A stretch of DNA of 64,000 nucleotides from the NCBI GenBank assembly GCA_940337035.1, contig OW679197.1:59355903-59419902 (forward strand). The letters are read 5' to 3'. The notes under the pieces are model-generated. The model did no database searches. It was not told where the DNA came from and saw nothing but the letters and a program-made list of their open reading frames with translations. Origin of the DNA: Agriotes lineatus. Taxonomy: Eukaryota; Arthropoda; Insecta; Coleoptera; Elateridae. Made by a program: the position numbers and the translations under genes. Below are positions 37,140 to 49,599 of this stretch, in pieces. How positions within the stretch are numbered: the stretch's first letter is position 1; every line of letters begins with the position of its first letter.

Positions 37140-38510
37140 GACAACAGCCGTGAAAGCCTGCATTCAAGCAAATATTTAGCAAGGTAAAGCAAAAATGTGT
37201 AAGGAAAGACCATTTAAGCAATAATCCGTATAACACGTACAGGCCGTGTCATAAATTACACAGATAGAATGTCTACAACCTTGCAACTTAAAACGTAACC
37301 TGTATAAACCCAAATGGTGGTTTCGGGAGGACCATGTAAGTGGTGATCGAATTTTTGCTGTAGTGTCGACCCCAGATGCCAGGTTAAACTACGCGATGGA
37401 AAAAATGACCTCCGAATGTGGTTATCCACAATAAGATTCAAGGGCTGCCGACTAAAGTGGAACCTTTAAGACCTCAGACGACGAAAGGTTGTACACGTGT
37501 TTTCTAGGCGAAAGCAGCACCTTACGCATAAGAGGTCAAAATTGAAGGTTAGCAGCCCTGCTGCAGGACGTAGCGGTGCCACCACGTAAAATGGGTTCAT
37601 TCAGAGCTCCAAAGATCTAAAAGCATCCGAGATGACTAGTTATCCTGTCCCCATAGCCTCGAAGTGAGAACTTATACACTTTCTGTTGGAACCCGGAAGG
37701 TAAAACGTCAAATGGCGAGCTCTTCAATATTTCCCCAAAAAATAGTGTAGCACGGGTCACACAACCAAGAGGCGTGAAAATTGCCGAAATTAAGAACTAT
37801 TAATACAAAAATTATTTATAAATATAATTAATTCATGTATTGACGATGCCACTCAATAAACTTCGCAATTCTGTGAAAGTACAATAGAGAAAAACTTAAG
37901 AGTGCTAAGCAAACAAAGCAAGAGCTAATCAGTGAAGGTACGTTTATGTTAACGAAAAGCAGTGATTTTTATGCAACTAGCTAAAAAGTATAGGAACATT
38001 GATCAGAACTATGCTTTGCATAACCTACTTTCATCATGAAAATAGATAACAAACCTCGCATATTAATAAGAAAAGAAATACTTCATTACCATTTTAAAAA
38101 TATAATTTTGCAGCAATTTATGTGTTCCATTGAACAACGCATGCAAGCCATACCGTGTGTAATATTTATGTGGTTTTGATTAATTATAGACAGTAAAGAA
38201 TGAGTTTAGATCAAACTTGCTTGCTTCGAACCAGTTCCAAGTAACGCCCAATCTAGTTACTATGAATAAGCTTGTTTTGTCAATAATTGTTAACTCTCAG
38301 GTTGACAAAGGGTTTCAGGACGAACAGAAAGTGTTTTACTTTCTGTGCCTCGATTCCAAACGAAGCACAGAAAGTGTTTACAGCAGCATTTCCATAGCAT
38401 CGATTCTGACGAATGAAACCTAACATTTTCTGTGCTCCTAATGTCATAAAAAGCCGACTTTCTATTAGCGAGTAGGAAAAATTACTTACATCGACAAAAA
38501 ATGCAATGCA
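37140..38510. other. Stretch without recognised features
   Basis: Mixed composition with short frames only. Confidence 0.3.
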
Positions 38511-38519
38511 GTCTTTCAA

Positions 38520-39180
38520 TTAAAACGCCTCCACGAGAACTCACACCCGATTCGGGCTTTTGTGGAATCGCACGGAAATCGAAACCGCCAAGGTCAGTGT
38601 TTAAATTGCAAAGTAGTCAAACGACACGAAACCAATAAATAGCGACAGGAATCTCATTCGAGGTGGGCTGAAAATTGGAAATCGCCGGAGCACGACGACT
38701 ATTCATAAACCAAGCCCGTCTCGGGAAGGTGGCCGAGTGAAGTAAAGCGAATTCGCTCTTGCAGGCTGCTTCATTTATGTTGCCCTTCTTGCGCTTTGTG
38801 CAATCAAACTTCGCGCAACAGAATTCGAACCTGCAGTTCGGAGCAGACGGCAAATTACCAAAGCAAACTTGAAATGACGGAACTGCAGTGCCGACATTCT
38901 GGCAAATGAACGAAAAAAATGTAAATACGGAGCGAACGTACGAATCTGTGTAAGTGGATTTCTAGAAGCGTCTGCTGCAAATTTCTAGTTACTTTAGACT
39001 GCAGTGCATTCAATCACGTGAATAATCCGGCTCGAAGGACCGAAAAGATGGATCCGGCGGAGAAGTAATGTGAAAAGTAGAAAATGCAAATGCCGTCTTA
39101 TTGCAGTTAATGTATCAGTTTCCACATCGTTCGTCGGCTATAATTAATTGCTGGGTTCTAAAAACGGATGGCTCGCATTA
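38520..39180. other. GC-balanced island, candidate regulatory element
   Basis: About 650 bp of balanced composition just downstream, in minus-strand sense, of the recursive splice site at 39540. It contains CCAATAAAT, TTCATAAACC and CATTTATG words that resemble Hox/caudal-type sites. Frames are short and unsupported. Confidence 0.3.
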
Positions 39181-39493
39181 CAGTAGCCATTAATTTGGGA
39201 ATTCCTAAGATTTCTAACGTGTTTAATTAGATATTTATTTAAACGAAGTCGTTAATTTTAATACCCTTTAATTTGAATTTATCCCTGGTTGTTTGTTGGA
39301 GTTATTCACCTTTTAAAAGTAGATAGTAATGCAGAGCACACGTCGATTGTTATAACTTCATAGATTGATACACGAATTGCACATTGCTTCAAGATTGTTT
39401 TTAATTAATCGATAACAAATGACATTTTTGTATCAGGCACAGTGGCACACATAAGCAACAGCAATTGAGAAAAAATAAACAAAAAGAACTTAC

Positions 39494-39563
39494 TTAATTT
39501 CGTATCATACATGGAAGTTTACTATAGGATGACGCTTACCTGAAAAAGAAAATAAAATTAGTT
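39494..39563 (-). promoter_or_regulatory. Candidate recursive splice site (zero-length exon) with downstream donor
   Basis: On the minus strand a branch-site-like CTAAT, a tract of nearly pure pyrimidine with few A (TTTTATTTTCTTTTTCAG) and an immediately adjacent donor GTAAGC form the juxtaposed acceptor/donor that defines recursive splice sites in long insect introns. The junction lies between 39540 and 39539. A second consensus donor, GTAAGT, begins at 39493, only 46 nt downstream; such a donor is expected if the site is first recognised by exon definition. The 46-nt segment has stops in all frames. It is on the same strand as the exon candidate at 2798-2853. Confidence 0.6.
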
Positions 39564-39599
39564 TAGAGTGAAGATCAATAAAAGAACACAACATACATT

Positions 39600-40450
39600 T
39601 ATATAAAAATATATATTTAATCCACTCTTCGATTTGCTGTTCATAAAACCTTCAAATGTCCAAAATCAAAATAAAAAATACTAATAGGTTTATTCTATTT
39701 TTCTATATTTACTTCAGATGCAAATGTTATTTTTCAGAGACATCTGCTTGACACCCGTTTTTCAGAAATTGCTAGAACTAAAATACTAGAAAAACTGTGT
39801 GCTGCTTTCAGTAACCACTCCAACATAATTTATTCAGATTTTCTGGGTCTCATAAAATTTGTATCGCCACGATTTGTTAAACCAAGACACTACAACATTC
39901 AATCGCAGTCACCACACGACTCTAGTTCCCATTCTCACACCCAAATTGAGGTTGAATACGAGATTAACGGTCATAAGCGGACATTTCTCAAATTTATGAA
40001 CTAAATTTGTTTGTTCTTACAGGAAAGCTCTAATTAGGAACACTGAACGCTTCAATTCCTTTGTAAAACGCGAATATTCCCAGGCAGTAAACCTTTTACG
40101 ATTTATGGCTAGGTATTTTCGATGCGAACCGTGCGCGAACTACTTTTGGTCGTTTCCCGGCTATCTGGGAGGTGCAACAATTAAAAACAATGCAAGTATC
40201 CAGACGGTTTACGGTCCGTTTACTATTGAGCTCTTTCGTACAGCTGCAAATTTTCCCATTGCCTCGCATACAAACGAAGCCACACCAATAGCATGGATTT
40301 AACAACCCCATTACCATTTATAGCGAATGCGCTTGATTAAGAAAACTCTGCAGCTACTAAACAGTTATTCAGCTGTGAAAATATTAGGTAAGTAACGGAA
40401 GAATATTTAATGGAAAATCGTTAAAACCTTCCTTCTTATTCTAGAATGAA
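39600..40450. other. AT-rich spacer
   Basis: The frames on opposite strands at 40096-40317 overlap almost exactly and are not credible genes. Confidence 0.3.
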
Positions 40451-40454
40451 GAGT

Positions 40455-40625
40455 AAGTTAGTCAGGATAAATAAGGAGAAGAACAGGAGTAGGACGAACG
40501 CCAAACGAAAATTTCAAGCAAAGATGGAAAGCGGATGTCGACATACTTTTCGGGGCAGAGAATAGATGTTGCTACTGGAAAATGGTAGGAGAAAATAGAT
40601 ACGCGGACAATATTCAATAAAGCAA
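40455..40625 (+). pseudogene. LINE ORF2 C-terminal fragment
   Basis: The frame reads GRTPNENFKQRWKADVDILF, then a W...GENRYADN-like part. This follows the pattern R-W-x-x-D-V...D-R-x-x-W at the ends of insect LINE proteins. It is short and lacks an RT domain. Confidence 0.4.
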
Positions 40626-40984
40626 AATAAACAAAAGAACAGAATTAATACATCGATTAGCGAAATATATGTAGAAGGGTAGCCCTAAAATCAGAAACAG
40701 GTAACAGGTAAGAAGTATGACTTGAGATACATCACACACCTTGACAAAATTATATTACAATTTTCCTTAAGTAATTTGCATTCAAGTTAAAACGTAAAGC
40801 AAAGGAATGAAATTTGTAGATCCCTCTTTATAGACGTTCTCACAAATCTCACACTCGGGACCAAAACCACAACTGCAAATAAAGAGAGGTGGAGATCACA
40901 ACGACTATATACCTAGAACAGACCATTAATGGTTTTTAAAAAAAAAAGGGAGATGTAGACCATCAACTATATGGAAATAGAAAG

Positions 40985-41335
40985 GTAAAAAACCTCGAGA
41001 AGATCTACAACTTCTTCTTCTTCTTCTGGTACCCTATCAATTCCTGATGGGTATCATCACAGATCATTAGTTTCTTCGCGCCTTTTTTGAACAGCTTTGC
41101 GGAGTCCCTCCACCTCAGTTCCTCAATAATGAAATACACCGACGTCCTGGGCCTCTTCTCTCCAATATTATCGTCTCCATCACGGGTTGGATTACTCGCT
41201 ACCTCTTTTCATTACTTATGACATGCCCACATTATTTCGGCTTTCTCTGTTTGATGATGTTTAGCAATTGTTGATCTTTACCGAAACTTCGAGGTTTGTC
41301 ACGTGGTCAATTCATTATATTTTTAGTAGCCGACG
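40985..41335 (-). pseudogene. LINE ORF2 C-terminal tail with (GAA)n-like end
   Basis: On the minus strand, across frames, it reads LNIIKQRKPK, CGHVISNEKR, then ERRGPGRRCISLLRNLG and KLMICDD. It matches the common insect LINE tail pattern (R-K-x-x-Y-x-G-H-x-x-R...G-R-R-G-P-G-R-R-x-x-S-W-L-x-N-L) and ends in a GAA-rich tract at about 41009-41025. Frameshifted, so dead. Confidence 0.6.
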
Positions 41336-41394
41336 GTATATCCGGTAGATCTCAGATTATTTGATCAATGTTCAAAAATAAATAAAAAGCAGAA

Positions 41395-41610
41395 AGAGTA
41401 GAGCAGTGGCTCAGGGGTGCGAGCCTCTGATTTTGAGCGGAAAGATCTGGAGTCAAATCACCTAACTCCAACGGCCATAAAAATCTTGTGTCGACTTGGG
41501 GTAATTCCCCAATCCGGTTTTGGCAACCCTGGGGTCTTAATGCCTACAACTCTCATTAAAGAGAAGACGACACTCAGCACTGTAGGTATTAACAAGAAGG
41601 CTGTCAATGA
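41395..41610 (+). mobile_element. tRNA-derived SINE
   Basis: Box A TGGCTCAGGGG at 41407-41417 and box B GGAGTCAAATC at 41449-41459 are 42 bp apart, a normal tRNA spacing. The arm between (CTCTGATTTTGAGCGG) resembles tRNA-Gln. The body contains TTGGGGTAATTCCCCAA at about 41498. The 3' end is uncertain. No hammerhead motif is present. The 88-codon frame across it is incidental. Confidence 0.55.
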
Positions 41611-41639
41611 ACGAGTAAGAACAAGCGAAAGAATTTTGC

Positions 41640-42830
41640 AATATGTAATGCAGCATACCGCATGTATGATACATTTAATTTAAATAATTATATCCAGATA
41701 TCTAATGGATATCATGTGATATAACAGTTGTATGTTTTTAACTGGTGGAGTAGTAAGGGCAACCACAAGGTTGTTTATGTTTTGTGAGTAACAAAAATAA
41801 CTTGAAGTTATAATCTAAGAGAAATAGTCACGTTAAGGGTTAGGTTCCCATTAATTGTGAAAAATAATAATTGCTGATTTGATACGTAGCATTCTCTACG
41901 ATCAAATTTGATTTCAAGTCACAAATATTCAAATATATAATTCAAGATTATTTGATTCCATTTAACGTGGTATATTACTATGAAGCCTGTAAAACCAGTG
42001 AAAGTGAGTGCTGTGGTATGCTGTTGAACTATTCAAGTAATAGAGTTTTCAAAGATCTACGAGCTTTGATTTGGTCGGAAACAACCAGGAGGTGTTAGCT
42101 AACTAGAATCTGTCCAGTTAGGAGCTGAGATAGAGCATTCAGGAACTACAAGACATAGACGTTCAGAAGGTTAGTGACCATTTCTTACAAAATAATAAGA
42201 AATTATAAAAGCAAGTTCGGTGCGGCAAAATTTTTCTAAATTCAATAGTGATTTGAGTACTCAACGTTTTCGACAATTATATTTTCAAATTTGAACATTT
42301 TGGAATTCCGTTATATTTAGAAATTTCATTTTTTAATCAAGTTTGGATACATTTAACATTTGATTAAATTATTTTTTGACAATCTGTATTCTATTTTGTA
42401 ATGTCAGATCAAACTTCAATGTGCTACTAACAAACTTAACATACAAATTTAACTTTATGAAGTACCTGCAACTTGTATTTGATTTATAAAATCAAATAAA
42501 TGGTTATTATAATTTAAAAGGAATTCAGTCTGGTTTCAATAGAGGAAGTTGTTAGTTGAAGATTAACCTATTCAGCTGGGAGTTAGGAGTCGCATTGCTT
42601 ATAAAACCGACTAGTCGTGGCTTAAACAATAATAATTACATGACATAATTTCAAATGTCAAATTGATTTAGAAGTTAACGTCAATTCCTACTTATCATAT
42701 TAAGAAGTAAGATAAGTAAACAAGTGAACTATACCTGATGGTATTTGTTTTTAATAATTAGTAAAAGAGTATATTTAATTTGATACTACAAAGTGTAGTT
42801 TAGATATATTTCAATTGGCAACTGAAGTAG
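41640..42830. other. AT-rich spacer
   Basis: Nothing recognised on either strand. Confidence 0.3.
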
Positions 42831-42836
42831 GGCACC

Positions 42837-43105
42837 AAAGGTCCCGAGTGGTGTGGCTTGAACAAGCGTCCACGTTCGATCAGTAGAGTTAAGCAACGCT
42901 CTTTCTGGTCAGAACTTCGATGGGAGTTCCATGGCTGCTTCTCTCGGCGCCTCGTGATACGTCTGTCACGAAAATAGTTGGTCCCGGATGTCATAATAAC
43001 ATCATCACAGTCGTTAGTGGGGTTGGAAGTCCCCATAAAATGTACAACAACGCCTATAATTGGTCTAACGGCTGTTAGCTGAGTACCAAAATATAAATAA
43101 ATTAC
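42837..43105 (+). mobile_element. 5S rRNA-derived SINE, copy 1
   Basis: The first 110 bp resemble 5S rRNA. CACGTTCGATCA is followed by GTTAAGCAACGCT (the 5S box A region) and then CAGAACTTCGATGGGAGTTC (intermediate element and start of box C). A unique body of about 130 bp follows, ending GAGTACCAAAATATAAATAA. The sequence is about 85-90% identical to the copy at 51412 over about 245 bp and lies in the same orientation. Such elements use the internal 5S promoter and a LINE's reverse transcriptase. No target duplication is visible. Confidence 0.8.
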
Positions 43106-43109
43106 AGTT

Positions 43110-45060
43110 TGGCTCACAACGTGGAGCTTGACATTAATATAAATAACACTGCGAGAAGGAGTGTTATTTCAAATAGTATTTGGGTTAGCTACGTTATGGA
43201 GTCGAGACAACTAACTCTAGCGGAGACATGAGTCAATAATTTGGAAAGAAAAACTAGATGGCAAAAGCACACCAGGCCGATTCGGGCTGCAATATGTGCA
43301 AACTATAGAAAACCCCGCATTTCAACTAAAGGTAACGAAATAAAACAATTTTTCTTGTGTTTGTTGTGCAAACCAAAGTGAGCAATTTTCACGACGTAGG
43401 TCACACTGTATTCGTTTTAAGCGACTATGTAACTATAAATAGCCAAATAAAAAAAAAGAATGGCAGGGTAAATAATAAAAAAGTAATAAAGTTTATATCG
43501 GAAATTGATTACAAATGTAAGAATAAAATAAAGAAGTCACACCTTAGTCTTAGTTTTTTAAACTCTAGCCAACCCTATCTGCTTAACGAAATTATTGGAT
43601 TTATGGTGAATTTATTTCCACCGTCCGGTAACGATGACAAGCAGACATTGTAAAATCTATTTTTATTGTGGTCTGTACGTCAAAACTGACCATGATAAAA
43701 ATATATCCAATATGAGAAAAAACGTTCAACATTCATGGTGAGAATATGGTTAAATACTTTGATGAATGGGCATCCTTGCGTTACAATGTTTACATTTGGT
43801 GATGAAGGACTTGCTTCAAAACCATACAAAAATACAGTTGCTCTTTTAGACACACTGTCGTGTGTGAAGATTAACTTGCAAATGCTACTTGACTCAAACT
43901 TAAATCCTTACTAATTATTGGGTTAAAGGTTGAGACATTTAATTGTTCATTTCAGCTACATATTCGCCTCCTTGGTATAGGGTCCGTTTAACACTGAGAG
44001 TTCCATGCGTGCAAGCTTATGTTTGTCGCAAATTGGACGCGCGCGCTTCCTTTCGGTTTTTATCTAGGTGTCAACGGGTTAGCTCTCCTCGTGTTCGGCA
44101 TAGCATTGTGATGTTTGTGCAACTGAAGAACAATCGCCGAACAATTCGTTTAGTTAAGATGCTGTTTGTAGGAGCTCCGTTAAACTTTCTGATTGAGGGA
44201 GTTTGTTACGGTTTGAAAGCTAGACCACAGACCTGTTGATTTTGATTAGTTGCAATTTTTCACATGTCGAAATGGGCAGAACTGCCTTTTCTGCGATAAC
44301 TTACTTTTTGAGATTACTAGCAGGATGTGGTGTCTGCTGCGAAGATTCTGAAAGGCGATCTGATATATACCGGCTGGAGAGAAGTTCGGGTACTATTTTG
44401 GTGAAGGGTATCAGGAGTCCGTGACCGAATGTGACCTGTTTGTAAGTTATCCATAGAACTGACCTGCTGGCTTATTTCTAAGCTAAAGTGAGTCGCTGAT
44501 TGGCTAACCTAATTTTGACACTGGTACCCAAACATGTAATTTTTGGATTCGTTTGAGTCAGTTGTGGTTTGTAGTATCAATAATCTAGAGCCAAACGTGC
44601 TAGATAGAACAACCAGGCACCATCATCTCGTAAGGTAAGCCAAACTACCATTCTCCTGAGTTAGTCGGTGGCATGCTTACCGTTCGCGATCGGTCAAAAA
44701 TACCGTAAGAAGGTTGGTGGAGGAAGAGGATTTGGTATAAAGGTAACATAAAACTACGTTCGAGGGTATTTAGACGAAAATATTTTTCTCAGTATACAGT
44801 CTCATTTCGATTTGAGACACTACTAAGTCCGCTAGGAGTTTTTTATACTCGTTGTCTCCCTCATGACACTTGGATTTTTATTCTAACCTCATAAATGTTA
44901 TTGTATATAATTACTAAAAATTCTATGATGATTAACTGCACCACTGTGAGTTGATATCAACCCCTTTAAGCGATAATTTACGTTTATTAACCGCTCGACA
45001 GCAAACTTTTCAATTCGGGAAGTGGGGATTTGCCTTAAAGCAAACAAAAACTTAAATAGC
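43110..45060. other. Stretch without recognised features
   Basis: Two 98-codon frames (43357-43653 and 43943-44239) show no domains, and no splice pattern supports them. Confidence 0.3.
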
Positions 45061-45069
45061 TCGAGTACA

Positions 45070-45700
45070 GTGCATGTTCTCAATTTGTTAACGCGGAGTT
45101 AGTTACAATCTAGTGCCGCGCGAGCAAACTTTGATAATTACAGTGCAGCAACTTTCCTCGTTTGCACTGGCCGATTAGCCGTATTTTTCCGGAAGTAGTG
45201 TGTCCGGATGGGCCTAAATTGCCTTATTTGAAATTCCGCCGATAACGGCGAGGAAGGCAAACATGAGGCTAATGAAAGGCGCCGAGAACGGCCCATATTG
45301 AAAAACGCTTGCACCTTCGTTTCACGTCGCAAATTGAGGTACTCGCGATTTATGGAAATATTCCGCAACAATGGAGCGCGAACGGGTAAAGGCCGACGAG
45401 CGGCGAAAAATTGTAGTATTCCAGTGGCTCGTTAGCTGGAAGCGGAAATGTTCTCAGGAAATGCACAACAGGAAACGCATTACACGTATTACAATGCATT
45501 CATTCATTGTGCCGGCTGTCGGGAAGTCTGCAAATTGCGGTTACGATCCAGGTGTTTTACGGTGGGAAAGACTGCGAATTGCTTCGTTTCTGAACTGGGG
45601 CACCTCGCGTGGCGTCACGACACTGGGAAAATAGGCTCGAAAGAATGGTGTTTTGTGTCCCACATGCTTTGCAAATGGTCGCAATTAAAATGAAAGTAGG
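45070..45700. other. GC-balanced island, candidate regulatory element
   Basis: Sharp rise in GC with several overlapping frames on both strands (45138-45693) and no recognised domain. The layout matches the other islands. Confidence 0.3.
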
Positions 45701-45831
45701 AATATTTAGAAGCAACAGTCTTCGCACCCCTTTTACGCATCTACAATGGCGTGAATACTTAGAAGCATATTATTAGGAAAGATATTTAAAATTTTAAAAG
45801 ATAACTATAATATTTCTAAAGCAAATAACTA

Positions 45832-45870
45832 ACAATGGTCCAAGTATTGATCCCTGGGGCACACCTACAC
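45832..45870 (-). pseudogene. LINE RT fragment (GVPQGS motif)
   Basis: The minus-strand frame reads GVPQGSILGPLL, a diagnostic block of jockey/CR1-type reverse transcriptases. Flanking sequence is too decayed to extend it. Confidence 0.5.
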
Positions 45871-46014
45871 ACATATTTTGCATGATTTTGATTTTGATTC
45901 TATGGTGATGTAAAACGTCGAGCTATCAAGAGCACTAAGTTTTTATATCTCTCTTCTTAGTCCAATCTCAGAGGCTGACGATGGCCAATACGTACTTCCA
46001 CCTTTCTCTGGATG

Positions 46015-46178
46015 TATATATGTTACGGTCAGGGTAATAAATGCGTGAATTATTAATAATTACCGGTAAATATTAATAATAACCGGTTGGTTAGTATTAA
46101 TAATTGCCGGTAATTATTAATAGTTTTCAGGGAATTATTAATAATTTTCAATTAATCAAACTAACCGTAACATATATA
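46015..46178. mobile_element. 164-bp TIR miniature element
   Basis: Perfect 15-bp inverted ends: TATATATGTTACGGT at 46015-46029 and its complement at 46164-46178. If the element proper starts TGTTACGGT, the outer TATA letters may be a target duplication. The interior is built from four or five ATTATTAATAATT units interspersed with ACCGGT, GCCGG or TTTTC, giving internal near-palindromes. No coding capacity. Family unknown. Confidence 0.6.
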
Positions 46179-46189
46179 AAGCCTTCCCT

Positions 46190-46660
46190 ATTCAGGCCAG
46201 TCCAGCTTTTGATGTTGCTTATCCTGGATGTTTTTCATCTGCCTCTAGCGCGCTTTTCTTAAATCTAGCCCCTTCCACTGTATGCTTATCGTAGCACATG
46301 ATGTGGTTAACTTTCTTTTTTATGGTGGTTTCTATATATTAAGTGCTTCAGCGTTGCTGACTCGGTCTGTCCATGGGATCTTGAGCATTCTTCTATGGGT
46401 CCTCATCTCGAATGCAGATAGACGTCTCATGGTGTCCCGTTTCAACGTCCAAGCTTTGCATCCATAGAGTACCATGGAACACACATATTACTTTAGGATG
46501 CGCAACCTTAACTCCACTTTGATACAACGCAACGATTGCAAATACAATTTCCGGGTTTAAAGAAGTGCATGTTCGTTCTAACCTAGATCTTACGATTGTA
46601 TTGGCATTGGAAAATTCGTCAATAATTCTTCTTAAGTAATTGAATTTGTACACAAAAATA
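46190..46660 (-). pseudogene. LINE reverse-transcriptase C-terminal relic
   Basis: On the minus strand: FNYLRRIIDE with RSRLERT (pattern Y-L-G-x-x-I-x-x-x-G...I-x-x-R-I), then a VFHGTLWMQSLD segment, then IPWTDRVSNAEAL near 46345-46382, and a basic tail. This is the thumb-to-connection part typical of insect LINE ORF2. At least two frame changes and stops. It adjoins the TIR miniature element at 46015-46178. Confidence 0.6.
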
Positions 46661-46669
46661 ATAATTGGC

Positions 46670-48030
46670 TTATAAATGTGTTAAAAGACGATCTCCAGCA
46701 AAATTAAAACCGCACGAAATAATCCACAGTCATCGTCACTTTCAGACTACTACAAGGATGTAATTATTAAATTTAAAGAACAAATAGAACCGCGATCTGA
46801 AGGTCTCGAGTTCCTACGTGTTCAACTATTCGTGTTTTGAATGGAATTAGTTACGTATATTCGAAATTACGACCATACACAGCTACCTGCAAGGACAAGG
46901 TTACGAATAACGAACGCAACCAATTAAATATTTTTAGAGCACCTTTATAATCAAGCAAAGGAGATATTTTAAAAGCAATAAAACGAATTGACGGCTGGTT
47001 TTGCATTGTTTTCTGAAAATTGAAAGGCCTCCAGGGATGTGATATTAAATGGCCCGGAAATTGCTCAGGGATTACGTAAGATTTATATTTAGAAACCAAT
47101 TGCGGCTTGATTTAAATTGTGGAATTTAACGGTTTAACAGGTTACATAGAATACATATACAGGACGTTCTCAAAGTCACGGTATACACATAGTTATTCTT
47201 GACTTAACTGACACTGGTCAACTAGGACATCTACTACATATCGTCGCTTTAACAAATATCGACTACCACAGCTATCGTTGACTAATTTTTGCTACCGAAA
47301 CCCAGGAAGACAACAGATGGACAGAGAGCTGGAGGTCATCAACAGACTCTACGCCATAGATGTGTGAAGAGAATATGCAATATGCCATAAGAGAAGGCGA
47401 AGAAGGAGAAGAACTACCCAAGAATACATCGATGTTAAGAAGCGTAAATTTCTCTTTTTCTGAAGTTTAACATTTTCATTATTTCTAAATAGCCAGTAGT
47501 GTTCACGGTGTTATTTTGAAAACAAAAACTACATTACGGATTCGGAAATAACATTTTTATCGCTTCATGAAACTTAACCACCGCCTGCCTTAATTTCACT
47601 TTCTACAACTTAGAGCAACAGTTTGTTGCTTCAGAACCCACTGGTGCCGTTCACTAATTATACTTTCGTTATGATTTCAAAAATTATTTCTGTTACGCAA
47701 TAGTTGCATTTAATTAAATATCAATTAAACTGGCTGCAATTGTGCTTTTAGAAAAACGCAAAAAACAAAAGCGAATAAGGACGTAAGTATCAAAACGTAA
47801 AAAGCAATTAACTGGTAGTGATTCTTTCCATTTCGGCATACAGAAATGTTTTTACTGGGCGAAATTCTAGTTTATATTCACAATAGAGTAAAGCTGAGTC
47901 TCCTTTGACTGGAAATTTCACTGCATAGAATAACAACTTCGTGTTAAAAACCAATTTGAAAAGCAAACATGACCTTCATTGCTACCAGAAATTAAATTCT
48001 CTAATTTAAACAGTACATAATAATACCCAG
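46670..48030. other. AT-rich spacer with a weak LINE-like patch
   Basis: A weak LINE-tail-like reading lies near 47300-47430 on the plus strand; otherwise nothing recognised. Confidence 0.3.
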
Positions 48031-48039
48031 AATTTCACG

Positions 48040-49590
48040 CAAGGGCGTAGCCAGGGGGAGGCAGGGATGAGCATTTGCCCACCCCTAAAAAAGTAAAGAG
48101 CAAAGGCGTTGATTTATAATCACTTTTGCAATTTATATTCTACAAGATATTCGAAAACTGAACTATAATAGTGTTCAAATTAATGTTTGATCAAGGGGCA
48201 AGACAATTTAGTGGCATTAAGTGGAAATGGACTTTAAAAACTAGATCATGGCATGTGCCGATTACAATATGTGTACTCACTAGGTCAGATTTACACATTC
48301 TAAATGTGCATTATTATGCGAACTTCATGGTTTTGTGTCTACACCAAGATTAGGTTTTGAGTTCAAAAGGCAGCAACATGACATACATGTAATCGTATAT
48401 AAAGATTGTATTTGTTTAATAATTTTCAATATACTTCTAAACTATGAGGTGTATTCACTTGTAACCGACGCAGGCTACAAACGTCTACGGGGTAGTTAGG
48501 CCTGGCTACTCCAGTCACATTTTAAATCAAAATCCTTCCTTTCCTTTCATCAAGTGTAACCCTTCAGTAAAACAACCTCGTTATATAACATTATACAATT
48601 TATGTTCCGAGGTGCGAACTGAACGAGTGCAAGAAGTAATTCCCGGAACTAAGCAAATCGAAGGCTTGCATAAATTCAAGGAGCATCGCGGACAAATAAG
48701 TTATACTTCTAATTTTAATTAAAAACAAATTAGAAAAAAGAACTCGTATGACCCAATCCATTATATACTATATCTTCGAGCTGTACAGGTTGCCATAGGA
48801 AGGTTATTTAGTTCTGGGAGAAGTGCAGCTCGTGATGTAAATGTCAGTGTCAAAAAATGTGTGCAATAAACTGAACAATGTGATAGCCGCGAATGGTTTT
48901 AAACAATGTCCGTGGAAATAGCGTGGTTTGCAAACAATGAGAAAATAATAAATAAAAATACTGATATTTTGAAAAAACAAAATGAATTAATGAATGTATA
49001 TGACGCGCTTGCATTGTAATAATCATGGCACAGTAGCGAAAACCTTCACTCGCATATTTCCCTTAATCAGTATATCTGGAATAATCTAGCCGTAGTCGAA
49101 AATGCACAATAATGCTGAATGAGCGCATTTGTTTCACTTTCAATATTTCAGTGTGTATGTGCGCGTTCTGTTCCGAAAAAAAAGTTGGAAAACAAACATG
49201 ATATTTGAAAACTTAAAAAAATACCGAAAGCTTTTTGGATTATCTGCTATAATTTGAGTAATTATAACAATCAAGCGAAATTGTGGTACAATCCATGGCA
49301 GAATAAAAACTGAGAACAGAAGAACTGCAAGAGTTGGAATTAGCAGAAGTAAAATAAAATCGGTTTTCCCAAATTAAAATATGTTTTGCAAATTTCCTTG
49401 CTTCAACCGTGTACAACATGCACCATTGAAAGGTCCTTTAGTGCTTTGCGTAGAGTGGTTGCGGTCAACAATATCTGAAAACCTCTTTTTAGGCTATGTA
49501 TGTTGAATGTACACAGAAAAATAATACTGGAAAGAAGTGGGGAACTAGAAAATAAAGTCTTAAAAAAGTTTGCAAAAACTAAAGTTAATT
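48040..49590 (+). pseudogene. Decayed hAT transposon with dimerisation-domain remnant
   Basis: The left end CAAGGGCGTAGCCAGGGGGA at 48040 resembles the termini of hAT elements, followed by TTGCCCACCCC. Near the right, at 49395-49580, one frame with a single stop reads TIERSFSALRRV, then LCMLNVHRKI and LKKFAKTKV. That is the hAT C-terminal dimerisation signature (E-R-x-F-S-x-L-R-R...L-x-M-L-x-V-H-R). The catalytic middle is unrecognisable and the right TIR was not found, so the element is dead and probably internally rearranged. Confidence 0.55.
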
Positions 49591-49599
49591 TAAATTATA

